Part shown: piece by piece, positions 10,320 to 18,576 of the stretch | Layout of the letters: every line of letters begins with the position of its first letter | Position numbering within the stretch: position 1 is the stretch's first letter | NCBI GenBank assembly: GCA_049999805.1 | Contig: JBNGIO010006132.1 | Location: 1-25,477, forward strand | DNA length: 25,477 nucleotides | From: Folioceros fuciformis | Taxonomy: Eukaryota > Anthocerotophyta > Anthocerotopsida > Anthocerotales | Direction of reading: 5' to 3' | The notes under the pieces: model-generated | What the model saw: only the letters and a program-made list of their open reading frames with translations | What the model was told of the DNA's origin: nothing | Databases searched by the model: none | Made by a program: the position numbers and the translations under genes

Positions 10320-10720
10320 CGGGCAACAGAATCTGGTTGCTCCCAGGTGTTTCCTCGCTTGCCTGATTCAATTTGCTCATACTCGTCTCCTTAGTGTCAT
10401 CAGTACGGCATTGCACGGAACTGGATCAAATTTAACTACTATGGTATGGACGTATTGTTGGAGAGCAGTGGGGATATTGGGGAGGAGACTGGGGACATTG
10501 GTGATCGTGTTCACATTTTGATGATGTCACTCAAGAGCACAGACAAACGATCGAATTTCTCCAGCAGAGTATTGTTGCGAAACTGAGAACATTTTGTGCT
10601 TCTCCTGAAGAGAATCCTGGACTTGAACTAGTAGAAGGGATCATCAGGACTGAGTGTGTGGAGAACCTCGGGGAAGGAACCATCATATCCAAAGTCAGTC
10701 ACAGGGACCGCCTCTACTGA
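10320..10720 (+). pseudogene. Second Roco (COR-domain) fragment
   Basis: From about 10398 the frame reads HQYGIARNW, YYGMDVLLESSGDI and IGDRVHIL. It then shifts by two bases (near 10511) into EFLQQSIVAKLRTFCASP, LELVEGIIRTECVENL, ending at TGA 10718-10720. The order aligns with the COR part of the larger relic (HQYKFGYNLI, LIELSGGDIIGDYVDVLI, DELRAFWASPKGC, GIINP), so this is the same family but a distinct, older copy. Bases 10320-10397 contain a weakly similar upstream piece (FPRL). Confidence 0.6.
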
Positions 10721-10788
10721 AGTCAGGGAAGGAACCATGATATCCAAACGAAAGGGTGAATGAAGGTCACCGGCGAGGTCTTGCAATA

Positions 10789-11154
10789 ATGGTCAGTATA
10801 GAAAAAGGCAGAGATGGAGGACAGCTAGACAGAGGGCGGCTTGACGTTCTTCTCCAAGGTGTGCCCTGGAAGTTTGAGATAGCTTGTGCGGTGGACGATC
10901 TTAAGGAAGCGAAATCAACGTTGGAGCACCTTCTCAGGCATCCTGACTCAGAAAAGGACGATTGTTTTCTGTTTTGCGTTAATGCCCATGGCGAGACTGA
11001 AGAAGATGGTAGAGAGTATGTTTGCTTAGGTGAAGTAGATAAGGCGGAGAAGCTGTACGGTGAAGAAGATGTTTTGATCAGGGCCATAGCCATTGCCAAG
11101 TACTTAGTGGTGGTAGACCCACCTGCATGTTCCACCGGGTGTAGGCATAGATAG
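10789..11154 (+). CDS. Unidentified acidic protein, 121 residues
   Basis: The first ATG in this frame is at 10789; the frame itself is open slightly further upstream. The product begins MVSIEKGRDGG and contains VPWKFEIACAVDDLKEAK, LEHLLRHPDSEKDDC, GETEEDGREY and DKAEKLYGEEDVLIRAIAIA. Composition (acidic, amphipathic helices, few rare residues) looks coding, while the antisense frame is Ser/Pro-rich and looks like a shadow. No family is recognised. It starts just after the Roco COR fragment and could be an exon of a larger or decayed gene. Confidence 0.35.
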   Translation: MVSIEKGRDGGQLDRGRLDVLLQGVPWKFEIACAVDDLKEAKSTLEHLLRHPDSEKDDCFLFCVNAHGETEEDGREYVCLGEVDKAEKLYGEEDVLIRAIAIAKYLVVVDPPACSTGCRHR

Positions 11155-11989
11155 GGCAGGGATAACGTCAAAGGTTGGATGCGATATCATGCACAGCCCA
11201 AACCATCGGTTCAATAGAAGTAGATTCTAAAAACGAATCGGACATATTACAACGGCAGAATGTCACTACCTTTCCCTCTCCGTATGTTTTCCCTTACAGC
11301 AAGTGTAAAAAACAGCAACCATGCCTATTGGGTGAAGAAGGCACACGACACAGGTCAACAACCATGAAAATGGACAAAGACCTTGGCTGGAATCCACATC
11401 CACATCAGAATCCATATCCTTGTACACCCGATAAGCTTGACTAGTGCAGGAGCGCGCCCATCCCACAAGAAATGATTCAAAAGGAACAAGAAAGAAAGGA
11501 AGCAAGAAGAGCAATAGAATAGTTGTACCATCCTGATGCCAACCAGATTTCAAGCACACAAAAGGTTTGTGGAGCAAGCATTGACGACGCTCCAACCTAG
11601 AGAATGAATTCCAGGTACGTGGAGGAGGCAGCGTGAATAGGCTCCACCTCAACCTCAATAGGTTGCTTCCCATTAATAGGCCAAGGGATGGCATTCACTA
11701 GTGCGCCTTGAAAATGATGCCATGAAATGATTCCCACACTGGAGCATGACTAATTGCATACCATGTATGGAATATAGATCAGAGATCAAGTGAAGTTTTG
11801 TGAAATGTTTCAAGTATTGTATAGGGAAACAAGTTTTCCAACTAGTCTTCGTAAGATTGACATTCCATACACAAAAAGATCTACCGCAGTTCACCAGCTA
11901 AGGAACCAAAAGATAGATAGTGTAGATACTAAATAACCAACTATTTGCTATACATTGTTGCAATTTATGTGCCACCCATTATGGCAATT
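11155..11989. other. No gene seen
   Basis: AT-rich spacer with short frames only. No motif, RNA gene or clear repeat was identified on either strand. Confidence 0.5.
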
Positions 11990-12350
11990 TATTTGCTATC
12001 TATTGTTGCAACAATTGCAAATTATGTCCAATGGGTCCATCTTGCATGCAACATTGGGTCTACATAGTCTAGCCCTTATTGCTAATATTGGGTTGGACTC
12101 CAGGCAATCTAGGTCTGGACCTTGCCCTTAACATTTTGTCCTCACCACCGCTTGCAATTAATATTGAGTCCACAATCTTGACTTGTTGGTAAAATTAGAT
12201 CCACAAACTATACACTTTAAATTTGCCAATAAAATGACGTTCTCGCTATAACCTTGCCAATGAAAAAAGTTGGGTCCATACCAAAGATATGAGTTGTGTC
12301 CACATTATCCCTTACTAGGTATTATAAGTTGGGTCCTTGTCAGAAACATT
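11990..12350. repeat. Degenerate TTGGGTCCA-type repeat, left of the transposon
   Basis: Variants of (A)TTGGGTCCA recur at irregular spacing, for example AATGGGTCCA, ATTGGGTCTACA, TTGAGTCCACA, GTTGGGTCCATA and GTTGGGTCCTTG. The same motif family continues to the right of the transposon (16075-16560) in the same orientation, so both sides were probably one tract. Confidence 0.6.
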
Positions 12351-12366
12351 AGGGCGTGTCATTCTT
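12351..12366 (+). repeat. Left terminal inverted repeat
   Basis: Sixteen bases, AGGGCGTGTCATTCTT, paired with 16059-16074 with one C/T mismatch. ATT precedes it. Confidence 0.85.
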
Positions 12367-12410
12367 ATTGGTTTGTCTTGTATTTGGTCGAGACATGCCA
12401 TCGTACGATA

Positions 12411-12436
12411 CTTACGTATTAGATCAAATACGTAAG
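12411..12436. repeat. Subterminal palindrome near the left end
   Basis: Ten-base perfect arms CTTACGTATT and AATACGTAAG flank a 6-base loop. TACGTA-type motifs recur again near 12484-12492. Such subterminal motifs are candidate binding sites for the transposase or the Myb-like protein (inference). Confidence 0.7.
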
Positions 12437-12558
12437 CATTTGGGTTGCGTCGAATCCACTAGGGGGTATCCTAATAGATTTCGCTAATACGTAATACTTC
12501 GTGAACTTATATGCCACCCGTCATTCCATCCCCATGTGACCAGGGTGTGACCCACCCG

Positions 12559-12565
12559 TATAAAT
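12559..12565 (+). promoter_or_regulatory. TATA box of the transposase gene
   Basis: TATAAAT lies about 245 bases before the proposed transposase ATG, followed by a pyrimidine-rich leader. The position fits a transcription start near 12590. Confidence 0.5.
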
Positions 12566-12570
12566 GCCGT

Positions 12571-12712
12571 CCTTCTCTCCCTCCAAATTGCCCTTACTTC
12601 TCATTGCTTATCGCCCTTCTCTCCCTCCAAATCGCTCTTACTTCTCATTGCCCTCGCTCTCCCTCCAAATTGCTCTTGCTTCTCATCGCCCTTGCTCTTC
12701 CTCCAAATCTCT
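12571..12712. repeat. Pyrimidine-rich tandem repeat in the transposase leader
   Basis: About 3.5 degenerate copies of a roughly 40-44-base unit (CTTCTCTCCCTCCAAATTGC then CTTACTTCTCATTGC). It lies between the TATA box and the transposase start. Open frames across it are rich in Ser, Leu and Pro and have no support as genes. Confidence 0.7.
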
Positions 12713-12810
12713 CTGCTTGGATCCTTGTAGGCTGCCCACCTTCCAATGCATCACTGAATGGCTTGCCAAGGGTTTGGTGTTGATTACTCTGAGTGTTGTA
12801 GGCCATTACT

Positions 12811-13981
12811 ATGCCATATCGCTCACTGCGGAAGCAATTTTTATTGGACTTGGAGAAAGTTATGGCCATTACAAGTTTGCTCAACGACACTTCTGAGGAG
12901 GAGGATTCGTCTGATGAGGAAGAAACTCTCTCTGATTTATATATACTTGCTCAAGCATCTCGATTTGTGAATGTGAAAGGCAAACGTCATCACCCCTTGT
13001 ACTTGTGGTCATCCACACTTTCTAACATGCATCCAGATGAGTTCAGACAATTGCTACGTACTTCACATCAGGGTTTCAAGTCGCTCTGCACCCTCCTTAG
13101 CAACAACCAAGTTTTCTTTAACAACTCCAATTGTTCTCAGAGTCAAGTTGCTTGGCAATTGGGAGTTGCTTTATGTAGATTTGGAGCTGCAGGAAATGGA
13201 GCAAGCATTGGGAAAATATGTCAACTATTTCACATTGGCCATGGCACCGTTGTAAAATGGACCCAACGTGTGATCACTGCTTTGCTTGATATGCGCCATG
13301 AGTGGATGAAATGGCCAGATGAGAGTAGACGTTCTGAGATTAGTGAAGTGATGTGCCTAGAGGGTTTTGAGGGATGTGTTGGCTTCATTGACGGGACAAC
13401 TTTGCCGTTATCACAAAAGTCTGGTATTGGCGGCGAGCAATATTTTGATAGGAAACGAAGGTATGCCTTTAACATTTCACAAACATCAAAGACATCCAAC
13501 ATGCTTGATTTATGATTCCAATACTATGTTTTGTGTGTACAGGTATTCTATGAACCTCCAAGTTGTCTGTGATGTAGACAAAAGAATCACTTCTCTACAT
13601 GTTGGTTGTCCTGGCTCTAATCATGATGCATTTGTGTTTCAAAGAATGAGTATTTATAAGGATCCAAGAGCTCATTTTTCGGTAGGGCAATACCTTCTAG
13701 GAGATTCCGCATATCCAGTGTCACATTTTTGTATTCCATCATATCAAGCTCCTACCTCTAGGGAGAATATAGAGTTCATTTATTGCTTATCTAAAAGCAC
13801 AGTTCGAAATGAGCATTGCATTGGCATATTGAAGTCCAGGTGGGGATCTCTGCGAGAGCTACGACGCCAAATCAAATGTGAAGAGGATGTTAGACAAATA
13901 TCTAGGTGGGTTGTTGCATGTTGCCTCCTACACAACATGTTGGCCAACCTTGGGGATGCTTGGAATGAGTTTTTATCATGA
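12811..13981 (+). CDS. PIF/Harbinger DDE transposase (HARBI1/ALP1-like)
   Basis: Two exons, 12811-13460 and 13543-13981, are joined across an 82-base GT-AG intron that restores RRYSMNLQVVCDVD, giving 362 residues. An acidic N terminus (SEEEDSSDEEE) and a helix-turn-helix region around residues 131-157 (ASIGKICQLFHIGHGTVVKW) precede the DDE fold. Catalytic residues are D194 in GFIDGTTLP, D245 in CPGSNHDAF and E307 in VRNEHCIGILKSRW, with the conserved GDSAYP at 270-275. Length is close to the family norm. In-frame stops lie just upstream of ATG 12811, so the start is 12811 or internal. It should cut and reinsert the element after binding its ends with the partner protein encoded convergently at 14143-15447. 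Confidence 0.92.
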
Positions 13982-14142
13982 GAAAGATCCTGTGTTGAAT
14001 GCACAGGATGACCTGACACAAGTTTATGGAAATACAGCTGCAAGCTTTCATGAAGTTTTAAAGCCCAAAGTACTAGCTAGAAATTATGAGAGAGGTGTAT
14101 TGCCGTTAACTCATGTATGAACTGTTACTTTTGAAGGGCTAT

Positions 14143-15447
14143 CTACAGACTCTTATCATTGCCAAAATTCTTTTCCAACTTCTGAATGATGTCCTTCATT
14201 TCTTCTCGATCCAACTTTGCATCAAGAACGGACTTCCACAGCTCCATTCGCTTTATCTCAAGCTTGGTTTTGTTGTCCTCTTTGGCAATTTCCAATTTCA
14301 AATGTCTCTCTTCCCGTTGTGCAGCTTGTTGTGATTCTCTCTCCTCTCTCATTGTAGTTTGTTGCACTTGGAATCTTTCTTTCTCCCATGCCAACTTCTC
14401 TGTCTCTGTTGCTTGTCGCACTATCATTACAGGAAATATTATTATATGACAAGAATGTTGTTGGTTTGCCATTGAAAACAAAGTGCTTCGAAGCCACAAC
14501 TTACTTTGTGCTTTGGCCTTGGTAGCCATATGGAAAGAGTGTGCAAAAGAGTTGGTGCTTTTGTTATCCCGTGCACTTGCACCTACATCAAGTTTGGCCG
14601 GTGCCCTCTTACTGTCCACTTTTCTAGCATCAGCCTTCACTTTGTGTGAACTGGTGGATGATGGAGAGGGCAAACTCTTTCGCTTAGTCCCAACTTTAAG
14701 TCCCTGTAGTTCACTGTCACCAAGTTGCATGGAAGCACCAATGATGGTATCATCGTTAGCTAGAGAATCAAGGTCTACTACTTCATGATCCCTATACATA
14801 CTATCCAAATCCTCTGTAGCATTAAGCATACTAGTGAAGCATTCTACACCTCTTGTTGTATCATCAAGTTGTGAGGGCATAGTGAAACCCTGTTGGATGC
14901 CCTCTAGGTTCTGCTCAAGATTATCTGCATTAACCTCAGCTTCATGGAGGATTGGCATGTCTTCATTCAAGGAACGATGCAGCTGACCTCCTGATGTGCC
15001 TTCAACCCCCTGATCGTATTCAAAATGAGGCTCAATATTTGCCCTGCTACCAAACAGTTTGTCGATTCTATAAAAAAAAGGGCATAACATCTCAAACTTT
15101 CGTTCAATGGTGTGAATCCCTTTAGCTCTATCAGATTCATCCAAACCAAAACCGGTAGTGTTGAGGAGGGCCTTTGTCTTTGTGTATCTCTGTTTGTAAG
15201 TCTTGAACCTCTCCCGCATCGCCTTACCATCTAGCATAAGGCGAACTTTGCTAGCTAGAGTGACATGATCAGCTAGTTTTTTGTATCCTACATTAGCTGG
15301 AACACATGTCATCCCAATGGAAGTCTTACCTTCCTCTCCCCAAAGCATGCTTCTATTAGCTGGATTTTCTAACCATGTCACAATTATAGCATAATCTGCA
15401 TGGTTGAGATGCGCCTTTTTGTTAATAATTGATGCATCATTAGGCAT
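14143..15447 (-). CDS. Harbinger-associated Myb/SANT-like DNA-binding protein
   Basis: A single open frame of 434 codons starts at a true ATG (15447). Residues about 15-130 form a trihelix/Myb-like region: HADYAIIVTWLENPANRSML, YKKLADHV, MRERFKTYKQRYTKTKALL and IERKFEMLCPFFYRIDKLF. A Ser/Lys-rich middle part (KRKSLPSPSSTSSHKVKADA) looks nuclear-localising. The C terminus is a Glu/Arg/Lys coiled coil ending in EEMKDIIQKLEKNF. Bases 14504-14421 form a possible 84-base intron (GTAAGT to GATAG) that keeps frame and would remove 28 hydrophobic, non-helical residues, giving 406 residues. In PIF/Harbinger elements the Myb-like protein helps the transposase enter the nucleus and bind the ends. It converges with the transposase gene, with 161 bases between stops. 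Confidence 0.8.
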   Translation of the reverse strand: MPNDASIINKKAHLNHADYAIIVTWLENPANRSMLWGEEGKTSIGMTCVPANVGYKKLADHVTLASKVRLMLDGKAMRERFKTYKQRYTKTKALLNTTGFGLDESDRAKGIHTIERKFEMLCPFFYRIDKLFGSRANIEPHFEYDQGVEGTSGGQLHRSLNEDMPILHEAEVNADNLEQNLEGIQQGFTMPSQLDDTTRGVECFTSMLNATEDLDSMYRDHEVVDLDSLANDDTIIGASMQLGDSELQGLKVGTKRKSLPSPSSTSSHKVKADARKVDSKRAPAKLDVGASARDNKSTNSFAHSFHMATKAKAQSKLWLRSTLFSMANQQHSCHIIIFPVMIVRQATETEKLAWEKERFQVQQTTMREERESQQAAQREERHLKLEIAKEDNKTKLEIKRMELWKSVLDAKLDREEMKDIIQKLEKNFGNDKSL

Positions 15448-15753
15448 ACCCTTATTCCAGGTTTGTTTTTTGGCAAGAGGCTAAGTTAACGGGTCTAGCA
15501 AACTGTCCATACTCGTATTGCAATCTTGCCCACAGAGAGTCCTGCTTGGTACTTGCACAAAGAGAGAGGCCACAACACCAGATTGAGGCATGGCAAGTAG
15601 AAGGCACTCTCCATGTACTTGTTAATTCGCCACTTACCACAAAATAGCTCCCCAGCTCTAAGAAAGGCACATACAACAGCACCTGGATCACGCGCTGGAG
15701 GAGCTCATCATGAGCTTGGCGGACTGCAACACAGGATTTCAACGTAGGCGGGT

Positions 15754-15886
15754 TAGAGGTGATGAGCTTGAAGGTCTTCAGCGATGAGCCGACTCGAAGG
15801 TCTTCGGCTAGAGGTGATGAGCCTGAAGGTCTTCAGCGATGAGCCGACTCAAAGGTCTTCGGCTAGAGGTGATGAGCATGAACTCT
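15754..15886. repeat. 55-bp tandem repeat inside the transposon right arm
   Basis: The unit beginning TAGAGGTGATGAGC occurs at 15754-15808 and 15809-15863, then partly at 15864-15886. Copies differ by two or three bases. It lies upstream of the Myb-like gene start, between that gene and the right terminal repeat, possibly in its promoter or leader. Confidence 0.85.
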
Positions 15887-16058
15887 TCAACCATGAGATG
15901 ACTAAGCAGTGTATAGAGTACTCAAGATCCGGGTCACCCGTTTTTACTTCACACCCAGAATGCGCAATGACAACCCTCGAGATGCACACGCATATAATGG
16001 TGTGACCATGCGTATCCTCGTCTCTCGGAGATACGGCGTACCCGATTCATGAAATCGC

Positions 16059-16074
16059 AAGAATGACACACCCT
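16059..16074 (-). repeat. Right terminal inverted repeat
   Basis: On the minus strand this reads AGGGTGTGTCATTCTT, matching the left end with one mismatch. ATT follows at 16075-16077. Confidence 0.85.
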
Positions 16075-16349
16075 ATTGAGTCAAGACTACGCCTTGCTAG
16101 AATCATTTAATCCACACCACTACTCGCTTGGTAGGATCATTCGATCCACACTACTACTCGCTTGCTACAATCATTTGATCCACACTACTCGATTGCCATT
16201 GGGTCCACACTGCACCATTGAGTTTGAACTATGCCTTGCTAGAATCATGCAGTCCACACTACTTGCTTGGCATGTAGTCCACACTATGCATAACATACAT
16301 TGGGTTCATGTTGCTACTTTTGAGTTCACATTGCACGTCACCATACATT
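16075..16349. repeat. Degenerate TTGGGTCCACA-type repeat, right of the transposon
   Basis: Loose copies such as TTTAATCCACACC, TCGATCCACAC, TTTGATCCACAC and ATTGGGTCCACAC recur every 15-40 bases, often with ACTACTCGCTTG or TGCTAGAATCAT between them. It continues the tract left of 12351. Confidence 0.6.
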
Positions 16350-16520
16350 GGGTCCATATTGCTCCTTGTTGGTGGCGTTGAATCCACACTGGGTCCATAT
16401 TGCTCCTTGTTGGTGGCATTGAATCCACACTGGGTCCATATTGCTCCTTGTTGGTGGCATNNNNNNNNNNTGGCATTGAATCCACACTGGGTCCATATTG
16501 CTCCTTGTTGGTGGCATATA
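16350..16520. repeat. 41-bp tandem repeat spanning an assembly gap
   Basis: The unit GGGTCCATATTGCTCCTTGT then TGGTGGCATTGAATCCACACT starts at 16350, 16391 and 16432, and again at 16489 after ten Ns. Copies are nearly identical, a homogenised subset of the surrounding degenerate repeat. Copy number is uncertain because of the gap. Confidence 0.88.
16461..16470. other. Assembly gap (10 N)
   Basis: Ten Ns lie within the 41-bp tandem repeat; the gap size is probably a placeholder. Confidence 0.99.
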
Positions 16521-16749
16521 ATCCACATTGTACTCACCGAGAAACATTTGGTCTACAATGTGAACCCAATATTTGGAGTGTGAACCCAAGTGTGCTCTAT
16601 TACATAACCATAGGCTAGGTGTCTCGAACTTGCTTTCACTTCCAACACTAGAGACAAGCATTATGCTTGGGCGATTACTGTTCATAATTTTTAAGTCGTT
16701 CATGTACAAACAGAACACGGGCCTAGTCCTCATTGTGCGTAGCCAACAA

Positions 16750-17000
16750 TTAGGGAGTATTCCATGTCACCAGAACCTTTTTGTCCTTGCTGTCAACAGC
16801 CTGGCGGCAGTCTCTCAGTTTACCACAATTTTCAGACCCAGCTATCAGGGCGTTCCACATTTTGCATATATGTCTACCAGGTTGGTGCCAAGAAACAACT
16901 CTGCTCTGGAGGACATCACAATCAAATGTTCTTTCAAATTTCCCTTCTTCATCAGCCAATCTAAGCTGTCAAAAATGCCTGAGTAAAAAACTAAGCTCAT
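16750..17000 (-). pseudogene. Pentatricopeptide repeat (PPR) protein fragment
   Basis: On the minus strand, one frame reads LDWLMKKGNLKEHLIV and LFLGTNLVDIYAKCG, the typical end of a P/L-type PPR motif, then stops. A second frame reads MWNALIAGSENCGKLRDCRQ followed by VLVTWNT, the next PPR motif (normally WNALIAGYAQCGKLEDARQ and VVTWNTMI). The frameshift between motifs near 16850 and the lack of flanking motifs mark this as a decayed fragment. PPR proteins bind organelle RNA; this copy should be inactive. Confidence 0.6.
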
Positions 17001-17487
17001 TGGCAGGCCTTCATTAAAGATTCCTCACCTGCGGCACTTACAGCACAATCGCATGCCTGTATGCAGTTTCCGGTGTATAGGAACCCTTCTTCTGCCAAAA
17101 TGCAGTCACGACCCTCCTGGTACGGAACACCTAATGACACGTTCATCCAAAAGCCCAAACTCCTATCGTAGTAAGCCTAACGAAGGTTAGTACACTCCAG
17201 GTGGTTGTTGAAGTAGCTCACATCATTCATAAGCTGTGAAGGTTTTGTTTATTATTGAAAAAAAAAGGAGAGTAAGCTGGATTCATAAGCTGTATGCTAA
17301 GTCGATTTTACATCGAGACAACTCGAGTTGGGAACGAAGCAATTATCTGGCTTGGATGTGTATAGAAAAGACTTTGCAACAGCTGTTAACATGATGGATG
17401 AATGTGAAGTGTGTGCGGGCTCCCTTACGAGGACGTATGATTTTATGGCGACAAGCATTCATCGATGGAAAATGTTCCATTTCCGAC
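17001..17487. other. No confident gene
   Basis: Short frames only. The minus strand beside the PPR fragment may hold older PPR sequence. A 15-codon minus frame at 17443-17487 could be a terminal exon of the next gene, but it would need a 42-base intron, which is too short to trust. Confidence 0.4.
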
Positions 17488-17915
17488 CTAGAGTCTCTTG
17501 CTACAAACCGACCAGTTGCTACAACGCACCCTCAGATTCTTCAACACTCGAATGGGAGCTGGAGCGGAAATGTTCGGCAGACGGGAAGCAATGGCCAGTT
17601 TCTCACTACGGTACTCTGCACTGTCCTCTAAGCTGCTTTCACCGCCATCCTGTTCAACGTCACGCCGGCTGTGGCGAGGGTACTTCAAAATAGGATCCCT
17701 GTGACCCTGGAGATGACCTCGGTGCAGCAGTATGTAATCGGGGTCTATCCAGCCGTCTGGGTTCAATTTCTTCTCCTCCCTGACGTACTTCAACATCCAA
17801 TCGATGGCGTTGTTCGCGGTCTCCATCCCCTTCAAGCTGATTCCTTCGTTCATGAGCTTCGTTGGACCAGTCGGTGAGCCCTCGTTGACGTCATCCAAAA
17901 TGGCACCGGATAAGC
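17488..17915 (-). CDS. Exon of an unidentified minus-strand gene
   Basis: A good acceptor (TCTGCAG, exon base 17915) opens a frame reading LSGAILDDVNEGSPTGPTKL, MNEGISLKGMETANNAIDWM, LNPDGWIDPDYILLHRGH, KYPRHSRRDVEQDGG, EDSAEYRSEKLAIASRLPN and APAPIRVLKNLR, ending at TAG 17488-17490. A donor after LKNLR (17530) is possible. The charged composition with an N-terminal helix looks like real protein rather than a shadow, but no family is recognised. It would follow the Pro/Ala/Ser-rich stretch upstream on the same strand. Confidence 0.45.
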
Positions 17916-17981
17916 CTGCAGACGAAGCAGACTACTTCATCTTGACTGAAGCCTTCAGAATCTCTAGGCCTCTGTATTTCT

Positions 17982-18300
17982 TCAGGCAAGGGTTTCTCCT
18001 CTATGCTTCTTGTAAGTCAGGTCAGAATCTGACAAATTGATTATTGCGGCCTCAACTTTCTCAACTGGAGAACCTGGAAGACTGGTCTCCAATGGTTTAG
18101 ATGCACTAAAAGGGGATGGCAAAGTTGTAGCTGCAATTGAAAAGGATGCCAGAGGTGCAGCTGCACTTGAAGGGGTTGCCAAGGGCGTGGCTGGATTGAA
18201 CGGAGAGGCCCATAATATAGAAAGTATGACTGGGAAGGACACAGCTGAAGGGGGTGCCGGGGGGATAACAGGCTTGGCAGGTATCTCCTCGTTCTTTCTT
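17982..18300 (-). CDS. Possible upstream Pro/Ala/Ser-rich exon of the same unidentified gene
   Basis: On the minus strand the frame reads SPFNPATPLATPSSAAAPLA, FSIAATTLPSPFSASKPLET, PGSPVEKVEAAIINLSDSDL and stops at 17982-17984. The internal periodicity of small residues suggests a disordered linker. Exon borders to 17915 were not settled. The plus strand is also open here (Gly/Ala-rich, 18037-18306), so strand assignment is tentative. Confidence 0.3.
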
Positions 18301-18372
18301 CTCTAGCTGCTCGATCCTCCGGAGAAACAGGACGTTGCCCAGGTGTGCGCGCTGCAGGCAGCACTTCGTATT

Positions 18373-18576
18373 GATAACCACTGATAGGACCCGTGTTGTT
18401 TCTTGAGGCACCGTGGGTTGCGTCCATGCCTCAATTTTACCAACAGAGCCCAATACTGTAGGCTGCACAGTCTTGATGAATACTGATAGTACCCGGCCTT
18501 GCTGTTTGAGGCGCAGTTGGTTGCGCCCATACCTCACTTTGCCACCGGAATCCAATACACTGGATGGCTTTCAAAA
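18373..18576. repeat. 102-bp tandem duplication
   Basis: Segment 18373-18474 is followed by a diverged copy at 18475-18576. Read on the minus strand, the two copies give EVWAQPTAPQ and EAWTQPTVPQ, so the protein motif is conserved while the bases differ. It looks like a duplicated motif in the unidentified minus-strand gene, although the two copies now sit in different frames. Confidence 0.7.

Larger units (their letters stand above)
12351..16074. mobile_element. PIF/Harbinger DNA transposon, apparently complete and autonomous
   Basis: The element is bounded by 16-base terminal inverted repeats, AGGGCGTGTCATTCTT (12351-12366) and, on the minus strand from 16074, AGGGTGTGTCATTCTT, with one mismatch. 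The flanks carry ATT on both sides (12348-12350 and 16075-16077), a 3-bp target duplication as expected for this superfamily, although TWA is the usual sequence. It holds the two genes typical of PIF/Harbinger in convergent orientation: a DDE transposase (12811-13981, plus) and a Myb/SANT-like protein (15447-14143, minus). Total length is about 3.72 kb. The transposase has no stop or frameshift, so the element may be recently or still active. Confidence 0.88.

Noticed and set aside
12511-12896. Ser/Leu/Pro-rich plus-strand frames before the transposase
   Set aside because: They translate a pyrimidine-rich tandem repeat in the transposase leader and lack coding support.
18037-18306. Gly/Ala-rich plus-strand frame resembling a LEA-like protein
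   Set aside because: No family motif; the minus strand has a clean exon nearby and a repeated protein motif. Kept only as uncertainty on strand.
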